Assembly (NCBI GenBank): GCA_030867875.1
Contig: JAOWCC010000577.1
Coordinates: 158,526,344-158,590,343 of the forward strand
From: Actinernus sp. WN-2022
Lineage: Eukaryota; Cnidaria; Anthozoa; Actiniaria; Actinernidae
DNA: 64,000 nt
Reading direction: 5' to 3'
The notes beneath the pieces are model-generated. The model saw only the letters and a program-made list of their open reading frames with translations, was not told the origin of the DNA and searched no databases. Each line of letters opens with the position of its first letter. Within the stretch, counting starts at the first letter, position 1. Positions 1 through 10,900 of the stretch are shown in pieces. The position numbers were made by a program, and so were the translations under genes.

Positions 1-753
1 ATTCGTGTACGTCGTCGATCAATTAAAGACTTGGGGAAAAGCCCTGTTATTGCGGCAAAATACTGCCCTGCACTGTTTCAGCTCCAGTGTTTCAACGATT
101 GTTTTGCAAGCGATTCCCTAAAAGAAACAAAAGCGATCATGTCGCTTAAGGCCATCCATGCTCTACTGGAGAAACACATGATCTCTCGGAGGCTGCTCGA
201 TCGAGTTGTGTTTGCTCGCCACTCAGTACGGCTTGCAAGTGGTCTATCGGTGGCAGACGAGAAGAGGGATGATACTCAAGCCATATGTGGTAACAAGAAA
301 CAGGTACTCATCTATGCCATGTATAAAGTACAGTCGACTCTCCCGTAAGCGGACTGACCCTCGGGAATCAGAAAAAGTGTGTCGGCCGCTATTAACGGGA
401 ATAGTTCTCGTATAAAGCGGACACTTGTCGAATATGGGATTACAATGTTTTACAATGATTGCTTGTTTTATTTAGTTATTCAAGGCTAAAATAACCAAAT
501 CTTCACCTCTACTCGCTTGAGACGTAACGCTGACGGATCAGGCAGATCCTTTTTAATAGCCCTGCGTTCACCAGATCACGATCTAAGCTCTCTCAACGAA
601 GTAACTTCGAAATAATATATTTCACGTTATACCTAAATGTACCTGAAGAACGTTTTTGACCTTGTTTGTCATTTTTGCTCTAACCACTGTAAACAATGTA
701 GCATGATCAGGCTCTCGAGCGTGATTGTTTACTTTATTATCTGAACAGCGCGA

Positions 754-994
754 TTAGGAGATATTGTAGTTGAGTCTACGAATAGCAGTTCCAGCGGTAT
801 TGACCCGAACGCCTCACTTCAATGTAATGAAGCGCCATTGAAACCATCATTCTTACACGACACCAACACCCTCCTAAACAAGCACGACTAATTTAGATAC
901 ACAGTTTGAATAGCGCTTCATTACATTGAAGTGGGGCGTTTGGGTCAATACCGCTGAAACTGCTATTCGTAGACTCAACTACAATATCTCCTAT
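754..994. mobile_element. MITE with about 90-bp terminal inverted repeats
   Basis: The left arm begins TTAGGAGATATTGTAGTTGA and contains GGTATTGACCC and CTTCAATGTAATGAAGCGC; the right arm carries the same motifs inverted (GCGCTTCATTACATTGAAG, GGGTCAATACC, TCAACTACAATATCTCCTA). About 60 bp separate the arms. No ORF. Typical non-autonomous DNA element able to fold into a long hairpin. Confidence 0.85.
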
Positions 995-1635
995 TGCAAA
1001 CCTCACTTTAATAGTGCTGGAGTTGCTGACAGATATCTGAAGTGGTCAAAATGCCCTGAGCGCGTTTCGGAATGAAATGTCTGAACACCCCCCGTAATAC
1101 TCATAAAGGTTCTAGTAATTGGATTATTTTTCCGGGGTGTCTGCTTACGGGAGTGTAAAAACAAAAGAAAAATCCAAATTTATATAACCCTCAAAAGTGT
1201 CCGCGTCCGCTTACGGGAACGTCCACCTACGAGAACGTATAAATACAGAGTTCGACTGAGATTTCAAACTATCCTCCTCCGCAGGCATCTCTAATTTTCG
1301 AATAAATCAGATTATGGGCTCCCTGTGGCAGGTGAAGAGCCCTCCCCAGTCCTCCTCTTCTCTCCGGGGTCACAGGTAACCCAATTCACGATTTCCGATA
1401 CTTGGAAACGTGTCCGTAACTGGAGCTGTCTGCTTACGGGAGTGTCCGCACAGAGAGAGTCGGCTGTATTGGGTAACGGCAACACTTCTTGATCCTGGAG
1501 TTATATTTGGACATTTAAAAACAGCCCCGTTTTGAATTGCATTTGTTGTTTTCTCCTTCAACCCATTTATGATATATAATTGTCAGTGTGTATAGGGACA
1601 ATCAAATCAAAACCGGTATGATAGATATAAAGTAT

Positions 1636-1808
1636 TAGTATATACCACACCAATGCGCTCTGATTGGCTACTCAAACAGTGAATATGATTTCATATTCAC
1701 CTCCGAGCGAAGCAGCGATCACCTCGCGTGAGTTTTTGTCCATTTGACAAAAAATAAAATAACTATTTGGTGCTGGCTATTCATCTGCAATGTGGTATAT
1801 ACTAAGCG
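1636..1808. mobile_element. Short TIR element (TAGTATATACCACA ends)
   Basis: The left end TAGTATATACCACACCAA and the right end ATGTGGTATATACTAA are inverted copies about 170 bp apart. The interior contains a small palindrome, GAATATGATTTCATATTC. No coding capacity. Confidence 0.65.
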
Positions 1809-2789
1809 GCTCGGTAAATATCCACCACTATTCACCTCCACTTCGGTGAATAATTGTTAAACATTTTCATGTTTCTTGAAATCTAAGATGTACTCAATAT
1901 TATCGAGGAAAGCTAGCCTGCGAAGCCCCTCTTCCTCTCTCTCCCTCTCTTACAGGAGTGATGTCTTGCTCTGTCAGTTTATGGATGACATAGGTTGTAA
2001 GCTAAGCTCAGTTTAAGCCATCCTCGAGTCGGGAATCCACTGGCTTCCTGATGATGAGTTTAAGCTAAAATCTCTAATGATCAAGAACTGTTAATATCGT
2101 ATCGAACCTATACGAGGGGGTACTCAACAAAGTTAGATACGGGGAGGCTGCGCCCCGAGGTCCAAACCCTTACACTTTTATTTACCATTTTTGACAGAAA
2201 AGGTAACCCTTTCATATACTTTTTACTAAACTTTTCACTTGAGTAACCCCTTAAAATACTTGAATGAATCAGCCGTTAGGTGCGTCTGTTCGAGATATTT
2301 GAAAGGCCCTTTTAAATACCTAAATCACAGTTTTCCCTACCCTTTTCTATACTTCAACTCGTGAAATCCCTACCCTTTTATATACCTCCAGCCTGAAAAG
2401 GTACCCCTTTCGGGCGGAGCCTCCCCGTATAGTTTGTACAGCCGGGAATCTAAAGAAAATGTTGGGAATCGGGAGACAATTGGGACATGTCTTCGGGAAA
2501 TGCACAATATATTTGGGACTGTATAAAAAACTGAAAATAAATCGGTACACCTTTTGAGAAAACATGTCACTTTTCAGACAGGCTTATCCCCCATAACCTA
2601 TGGCTCTGTAGAGCCAGATACTGATTATATATCGTATCCGCTTTTAGTTTTGCCTATATGTATATATTATTTTGAAATGAATGGACTCGGGTTAACAATA
2701 AGTCACGCTTATAATATTATAAGATGAGGAGTAACTACAGAATACCCCGCAAATCCGTAGCACCCCCTAAAATTGCCTGGCTACCTGGA

Positions 2790-3362
2790 TACGCAGTGAC
2801 TCAAGTTCGTGTGGATTTGTAGAAGGAATAATCATTGAGTTGAAGTATCCGTTAGTCTTTTTAAGTTGTAGTTCAAGTAAGCCTGACTACCCCTCCCCTT
2901 TCTATTTTTCAAGCTGTGATTTGAAGTGGCTACGCGGATACGCAGTTAGTGAGACCACCCCTCTCCTTCTATTTTTCAAGCTGTAATGCCTGTAGATATT
3001 ATAACTTTTGAAGATGAATTTCTAAGTGGCTACGCGGATACGCAGTGAGCTCTATGGACCACCCGTCCCCTTAAACTTTTGAAGATATATTTCTAAGTGG
3101 CTATGCGGATACGCAGTGAGCTCTATGGACCACCTGTCCCCTTAAACTTTTGAAGATATATTTCTAAGTGGCTATGCGGATACGCCCATACAGCAGTGAG
3201 CCACTAAAACACAGCTTCAAAAGTTGATGGGGAGGGGTGGTCCATAGAGCTCACTGCGTATCCGCGTAGCCACTAAAACATACAGCTTCAAAAGTTGATG
3301 GGGAGGTTCGCGTAGCCACTAAAACATTCAAAAGTTGATGGGGAGGGGGGTGGCCCATAGTG
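2790..3362. repeat. Cluster of direct and inverted copies of a 60-70 bp unit
   Basis: The core GTGGCTACGCGGATACGCAG followed by TGAGCTCTATGGACCACC and CTTAAACTTTTGAAG recurs directly about five times (near 2805, 2930, 3030, 3096, 3165). It then recurs inverted two or three times (3198-3360: TCAAAAGTTGATGGGGAGG, GGTCCATAGAGCTCACTGCG). The inversion makes the cluster a large imperfect foldback. Confidence 0.75.
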
Positions 3363-4307
3363 TTCACTGTGTATCTCTAGAGTGTCGGGATATTCTGTAG
3401 TTGTACCTAAGATGATGAGCACGTCATACCAAGAGTACCCCCTGTCTCTTATAAACTCCTGTCTCTGCATACTGATGTACTGTGTGGTTAGACTTAAAGT
3501 TCAAACATCATTTAGATTCCAGGCAGCTCCTTCAGTCCACCAACACTTCATGACCGCGTTTTGGAGTGGGACCGGGATCTACCCGTGACGCCCCCTCCTT
3601 CTATGTCATCTCTTGTTCACTTCCTGACGAGAAGGAGATGTTCGTCTCGACAAGGTTCACTCACAACATCTATAAACACGTGGATGACACGAGCTGCGAT
3701 GCATATGTTGGGGCTACAGAAAGCTCAGAAAAGGTAACTCAAGCAAAAATACTAAAAATAAATAACCACATTGTTACAGCCACTTTCCGATATTTTTGTT
3801 ATGAACTTAATGTATGGGTTCATAGAAAGCTATAAAGTCAGTGAAAGCAGTCGAAAATGAACAGAAAACATGAATAAGCAAACCTACACATTTTAAGACC
3901 CTAGTGCTAGGACCAGAAGTATGGTTTTCGATATAATACAATAGAGATGCCCTAGTGCTAGGATCAGCCTCATGTAAACAGGCCGGCTAAAGTTATTTTA
4001 TTCAACACCACAAGAGGTGCAAATACGATCACGAGTTCAGTTTCACAATTATTGTATACTGAAAGAAAAGTGAACAAGTCCGCACCCCATTAATTAGCCT
4101 TCTCTGCATGGGAACCACCAAATTGGACCAACGCCCTGCTTAGATTCTTATACTTACGTATGTCTTCATCTTACTGTATACAAATATTCCCGTAAGTGTT
4201 CTATCATTAAAATGTATTTTCTCTTTGCATATCTCTTATACTTGAAACGCCAACAAGATATATAAATAAATAAATAAATAAAACCCTGTGAATATTGCTT
4301 GTAAGAG

Positions 4308-4900
4308 AATGTCACCCAGATTTGCAATATAAATACGAATTTTGCAGACTCGAAACACAACACGAAGAAGATCCGGACCACAATTGCTGGTATTGTCCCG
4401 GTGATCATGGCGATACGTTTGGCATTCGACACGATGAGATTTACTTTCACGAGGGGATTATCCCCACACAGCCTGTGACGTCATACGCTGTACTGATCCG
4501 CGGTAGCCCACTATACCCTGGTACAGCGGTAAAAGATGGCATTGGTGAAGGAAGTCACCCAGAGAATGGGGAAACGAGAAATTTTCAAGCTGGGACTGAG
4601 AACGTCATGGCACATAGAGGAGCATCATTAGTTCTTAGTCTACTAGAGGCAAGAAAGTTTTACGAAAGTAGAGAGTTCAAGCAAGAGCGCTTTAGAGAGA
4701 AGGCTCTATCGATGCAATGGTACAAGCACATCTTCTCGACTTCTATGCAATTTTACCCAGGATGCATTGAGCGCTATACCTCTCCTCCTGGACTGTCACG
4801 TCACATCGTTGTCATGGTAGCAGGTAACATGTACAAAGTGGACGTGGTGGTAGAGGATGAGCATGGAAACGAGGCTCATGTCACTCATGACCATATAGTG
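4308..4900 (+). CDS. Carnitine acyltransferase-like exon (N-terminal half of domain)
   Basis: The open frame is bounded by AG at about 4305-4307 and a GTAAGA donor at 4901 (phase 0). The first 80 residues, with a Cys/His-rich segment (CHPDL...CWYCPGDHGD), do not match the family that I recognise. From GENVMAHRGASLVLSLLEARKFYE (approximate) onwards the order of motifs fits the acyltransferase N-domain: SMQWYKHIFSTSMQFYPG corresponds to 'PLCM.QY..LF..(T/S)R.PG', but the conserved Arg is lost. Then come RHIVVMVAGNMYKVDVV. The 5' edge is uncertain by a few bases. Confidence 0.7.
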
Positions 4901-7900
4901 GTAAGACGTTTTTACACGTTTATTCAGCTTTAATCTCAAACCCATTATTGATATTTATTAGGTTTTTCTCATACTTGTAATTAACAAAGTCTTCTTTCTT
5001 TATACCATTTTAGGTTTAAAACACGAATTTACGGCCGGCATGCCGGTTTAATATGGATTTAATGAGACAAAACTAGCTCAAATCAAAGCCTAGCTTATAC
5101 TTCAGTTCTTCTTATTTCATCTTGTCTAAATTTATATTTAAAATTGTTTCACTAAAGTCGAAGTGCATACCCAGTTCCACGATCATGCGCAGTTGTACAA
5201 ATCCTTTGTTTCACCTGATGGGCCACCTATTGTTTAATATCCACCTGATGGGCCACCTATTGTTTAATATCCACCTGATGGGCCACCTATTGTTTAATAT
5301 CCACCTGATGGGCCACCTATTGTTTAATATCTACCTGATGGGCCACCTATTGTTTAATATCCACCTGATGGGCCACCTATTGTTTAATATCCACCTGATG
5401 GGCCACCTATTGTTTAATATCCACCTGATGGGCCACCTATTGTTTAATATCTACCTGTCCGCCAAATAAATAAAGGATTTATACAACTACGCATCATCCT
5501 GAAACTGAGTTATTGGTGAATATTTACCGAGACGCAGTCGAAACTCACAGTTTTCCTCGAGCTTCGATCTCGGAAACTTTACGCTTCTCGAATTAACTGA
5601 CAGATAGTATCCTCAGACAAATACATCAGTGCATATTTCAACACCACAAGTAGTTTATTGTTTATATAATCAATATCTCTCGACCAATCAGAAAGCTGTA
5701 AATCCCACATACTAGACCTATGTCACAGCGTCCATCCCACATACTAGACCTATGTCACAGCGTCCATCCTACATACTAGACCTATGTCACAGCGTCCATC
5801 CCACATACTAGGTCTATGTCACAGCGTCCATCCTACATACTAGACCTATGTCACAGCGTCCATCCCACATACTAGACCTATGTCACAGCGTCCATCCCAC
5901 ATACTAGGTCTATGTCACAGCGTCCATCCCACATACTAGACCTATGTCACAGCGTCCATCCCACATACTAGACCTATGTCACAGCGTCCATCCCACATAC
6001 TAGGTCTATGTCACAGCGTCCATCCCACATACTAGACCTATGTCACAGCGTCCATCCCACATACTAGACCTATGTCACAGCGTCCATCCCACATACTAGG
6101 TCTATGTCACAGCGTCCATCCCACATACTAGACCTATGTCACAGCGTTTTCACAAGTTAGGTTATTTTTAGAACGGTTTCCCGCTATTCTTGGGTTACAA
6201 TCATTCCTAAGGGAATAAAATCACAAAAGCGTAGCAGCCATGGGTGCTGGTATAACAAAAGTAGCCAATGAGGCAGTTTGTTCCGCCACTGGTGCAACCC
6301 ACTTAATTGGCGGTAAAAATGATCTAAAAATAGCCCAACTTGTCACAGCGTCCATCCCACATACTAGGCCTATGTCACAGCGTCCATCCCACATACTAGA
6401 CCTATGTCAAAGCGTCCATCCCACATACTAGGCCTATGTCACAGCGTCCATCCCACATACTAGACCTATGTCACAGCGTCCATCCACATACTAGGCCTAT
6501 ATCACAGCGTCCATCCCACATACTAGGCCTATGTCACAACGTCCATCCCACATACTAGACCTATGTCACAGCGTCCATCCCACATACTAGGTCTATGTCA
6601 CAGCGTCCATCCCACATACTAGGCCTATGTCACAGCGTCCATCCCACATACTAGACCTATGTCACAGCGTCCATCCCACATACTAGGTCTATGTCACAGC
6701 GTCCATCCCACATACTAGGTGTATGTCACAGCGTCCATCCCACATACCAGGTGTATGTCACAGCGTCCATCCCGCATACTAGGCCTATGTCACAGCGTTT
6801 TCACAAGTTAGGTTATTTTTAGAACGGTTTCCCGCTATTCTTGGGTTGCAATCATTCCTAAGGGAATAAAAACACAAAAGCGTAGCAGCCGTTGTTGGTA
6901 TAACAAAAGTAGCCAATGAGGCAGTTTGTTCCGCCACTGGTGCAACCCACTTAAATGGCGGCAAAAATGATCTAAAAATAGCCCAACTCGTCACAGCGTC
7001 CATCCCACATACTAGGCCTATGTCACAGCGTCCATCCCACATACTAGGTCTATGTCACAGCGTCCATCCCACATACTAGGTGTATGTCACAGCGTCCATC
7101 CCACATACTAGGCCTATGTCACAGCGTCCATCCCACATACTAGACCTATGTCACAGCGTCCATCCCACATACTAGGTCTATGTCACAGCGTCCATCCCAC
7201 ATACTAGGTGTATGTCACAGCGTCCATCCCACATACCAGGTGTATGTCACAGCGTCCATCCCGCATACTAGGCCTATGTCACAGCGTTTTCACAAGTTAG
7301 GTTATTTTTAGAACGGTTTCCCGCTATTCTTGGGTTGCAATCATTCCTAAGGGAATAAAAACACAAAAGCGTAGCAGCCGTTGTTGGTATAACAAAAGTA
7401 GCCAATGAGGCAGTTTGTTCCGCCACTGGTGCAACCCACTTAAATGGCGGCAAAAATGATCTAAAATTAGCCCAACTCGTCACAGCGTCCATCCCACATA
7501 CTAGGCCTATGTCACAGCGTCCATCCCACATACTAGGTCTATGTCACAGCGTCCATCCCACATACTAGGTGTATGTCACAGCGTCCATCCCACATACTAG
7601 GTGTATGTCACAGCGTCCATCCCGCATACTAGGCCTATGTCACAGCGTTCTCACAAGTTAGGTTATTTTTAGAACGGTTTCCCGCTATTCTTGGGTTGCA
7701 ATCGTTCCTAAGGGAATAAAATCACAAAAGCGTAGTAGCCATGGGTGCTGGTATAACAAAAGTAGCCAATGAGGCAGTTTGTTCCGCCACTGGTGCAACC
7801 CACTTAATTGGCGGTAAAAATGATCTAAAAATAGCCCAACTTGTCACAGCGTCCATCCCACATACTAGGCCTATGTCACAGCGTCCATCCCACATACTAG

Positions 7901-10900
7901 ACCTATGTCAAAGCGTCCATCCCACATACTAGGCCTATGTCACAGCGTCCATCCCACATACTAGACCTATGTCACAGCGTCCATCCACATACTAGGCCTA
8001 TATCACAGCGTCCATCCCACATACTAGGCCTATGTCACAACGTCCATCCCACATACTAGACCTATGTCACAGCGTCCATCCCACATACTAGGTCTATGTC
8101 ACAGCGTCCATCCCACATACTAGGCCTATGTCACAGCGTCCATCCCACATACTAGACCTATGTCACAGCGTCCATCCCACATACTAGGTCTATGTCACAG
8201 CGTCCATCCCACATACTAGGTGTATGTCACAGCGTCCATCCCACATACCAGGTGTATGTCACAGCGTCCATCCCGCATACTAGGCCTATGTCACAGCGTT
8301 TTCACAAGTTAGGTTATTTTTAGAACGGTTTCCCGCTATTCTTGGGTTGCAATCATTCCTAAGGGAATAAAAACACAAAAGCGTAGCAGCCGTTGTTGGT
8401 ATAACAAAAGTAGCCAATGAGGCAGTTTGTTCCGCCACTGGTGCAACCCACTTAAATGGCGGCAAAAATGATCTAAAAATAGCCCAACTCGTCACAGCGT
8501 CCATCCCACATACTAGGCCTATGTCACAGCGTCCATCCCACATACTAGGTCTATGTCACAGCGTCCATCCCACATACTAGGTGTATGTCACAGCGTCCAT
8601 CCCACATACTAGGCCTATGTCACAGCGTCCATCCCACATACTAGACCTATGTCACAGCGTCCATCCCACATACTAGGTCTATGTCACAGCGTCCATCCCA
8701 CATACTAGGTGTATGTCACAGCGTCCATCCCACATACCAGGTGTATGTCACAGCGTCCATCCCGCATACTAGGCCTATGTCACAGCGTTTTCACAAGTTA
8801 GGTTATTTTTAGAACGGTTTCCCGCTATTCTTGGGTTGCAATCATTCCTAAGGGAATAAAAACACAAAAGCGTAGCAGCCGTTGTTGGTATAACAAAAGT
8901 AGCCAATGAGGCAGTTTGTTCCGCCACTGGTGCAACCCACTTAAATGGCGGCAAAAATGATCTAAAATTAGCCCAACTCGTCACAGCGTCCATCCCACAT
9001 ACTAGGCCTATGTCACAGCGTCCATCCCACATACTAGGTCTATGTCACAGCGTCCATCCCACATACTAGGTGTATGTCACAGCGTCCATCCCACATACTA
9101 GGTGTATGTCACAGCGTCCATCCCGCATACTAGGCCTATGTCACAGCGTTCTCACAAGTTAGGTTATTTTTAGAACGGTTTCCCGCTATTCTTGGGTTGC
9201 AATCGTTCCTAAGGGAATAAAATCACAAAAGCGTAGTAGCCATGGGTGCTGGTATAACAAAAGTAGCCAATGAGGCAGTTTGTTCCGCCACTGGTGCAAC
9301 CCACTTAATTGGTGGCAAAAATGATCTAAAAATAGCCCAACTTGTGAAAACGCTGTGACATTAGCCTGTACACAGACCTCCGTAATCCCTTCAAAGGAAG
9401 GAAAAGGAGGTCTGTACTACGGATGAGTTAATCGTGTTCTAGGTCACGTGGATAGTTACAGGAATGTTGTAACCAGTCGCTGATTGGCTGGTGCCTCATA
9501 GCGGGTGCTGATTGGCTTAGCGGTTATGTTGACCTTCGAGCTTGGGTTTTCCCACGGAGCCAGAACTATTCACTCTGGTTTCGAATTGTATTACGAGGAA
9601 TTGCTTTGTCATTTTATATCCTGTGCTCGGTTAATATCGAGAAAAAATATATAAGAATATCGTTCATGGAACTGCTGCATTTCAAGTCTGGGAAGAAATA
9701 AATTATTTCTCTCGAATTTCATGTGAAATGTCGGCCACAACATATATACAGAAAGTGCCTAGGAAGTTTGAAGAAGAGAAGAGCGTTTAATATAAAGAAT
9801 TTGCAGGAAACAAACGAAATTCGTCTAGTTATTCAAAACGAAAAGAACGTCCATGTTCAAGAGCTCTTTTTGCAAAGCGAATAGCTGTGGGAGACGATCA
9901 ACCAGAAGCAAATCAATAGCCTCGGCGGTTAGGCGAGTTGCTACGAGCGCGACTTCTCAAACCTCGAGTTCCCATGGTTCTCAAATTCACGAGTTGATCC
10001 AATCTTCAACTCCCTCGAGGAAAGAAAGATCTCCAAACCCCTTCTTTTGAAGGGATTACGGAGGTCTGTGTATAGGTTATCGAAGATCGCTAGAAGGGAA
10101 TTTATTTTATTTTCCCCACTTCGCAGCGCCCTCCTCTTTGTCTCTTGCATTGCCGTTAACAATAGGAAATCACAATTTGAAATCTACAATGTGTACCGTC
10201 TAGTGTTTCTCGGCCAATGGAAATCGAGATGTAGTTTATGCAAAATTATGCCGGAACACGATTAACGACAGTGTATCACAGACGTCCCTTCCCGAGTTTT
10301 GAGGGGAGACGGACGGCTGTACACAGGCTATGTGACAGCTATATAGGAGATATGGACGCTCCTGGTTATGGGCTGCTGTCATGGTACATACTGTTGTCGA
10401 TAAATTGTAATTGCTCCCATTCATAAATTGGTATAGACCCATTGACGTCCAATTTAAATAGGTATTGTCCAAGAGACTTTAGCCTCGTGTTCACGTTGCC
10501 ACACAAAAGCATTTCCACATGAAGCATTTCCACATGAAGCATTTCCACATGAAGCATTTCCACATGAAGCATTTCCACATGAAGCATTTCCACATGAAGC
10601 ATTTCCACATGAAGCATTTCCACATGAAGCATTTCCACATGAAGCATTTCCACATGAAGCATTTCCACATGAAGCATTTCCACATGAAGCATTTCCACAT
10701 GAAGCATTTCCACATGAAGCATTTCCACATGAAGCATTTCCACATGAAGCATTTCCACATGAAGCATTTCCACATGAAGCATTTCCACATGAAGCATTTC
10801 CACATGAAGCATTTCCACATGAAGCATTTCCACATGAAGCATTTCCACATGAAGCATTTCCACATGAAGCATTTCCACATGAAGCATTTCCACATGAAGC

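Larger units (their letters stand above)
1..4307. other. Left-edge spacer with repeats; no recognised coding exon
   Basis: Short open frames here match no family I know. An open frame at 3566-3735 followed by GTAACT could be an upstream exon of the acyltransferase-like gene, but it shows no family motif. The region holds a long inverted-repeat element (754-994), a short TIR element (1636-1808), a mixed direct/inverted repeat cluster (2790-3360) and a small local duplication of a CCCTAGTGCTAGGA motif (3899-3965). Confidence 0.5.

Noticed and set aside
31..348. Coding exon at the left edge (105 codons)
   Set aside because: No recognisable domain, overlapping open frames, and no supporting splice partner in the window.
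3566..3735. Upstream exon of the acyltransferase-like gene
   Set aside because: A plausible donor (GTAACT) follows an open frame, but the peptide shows no family motif and no acceptor could be chosen with confidence.
6240..9032. Recurring 63- and 85-codon open frames in the MITE array
   Set aside because: They copy the MITE core and are duplicated by the 1,501-bp repeat; no domain, and both strands are equally open.
5700..9360. CRISPR-like array (regular 32-bp repeats)
   Set aside because: The units are directly tandem without unique spacers, the locus is in a eukaryotic intron, and the units derive from a MITE terminus.
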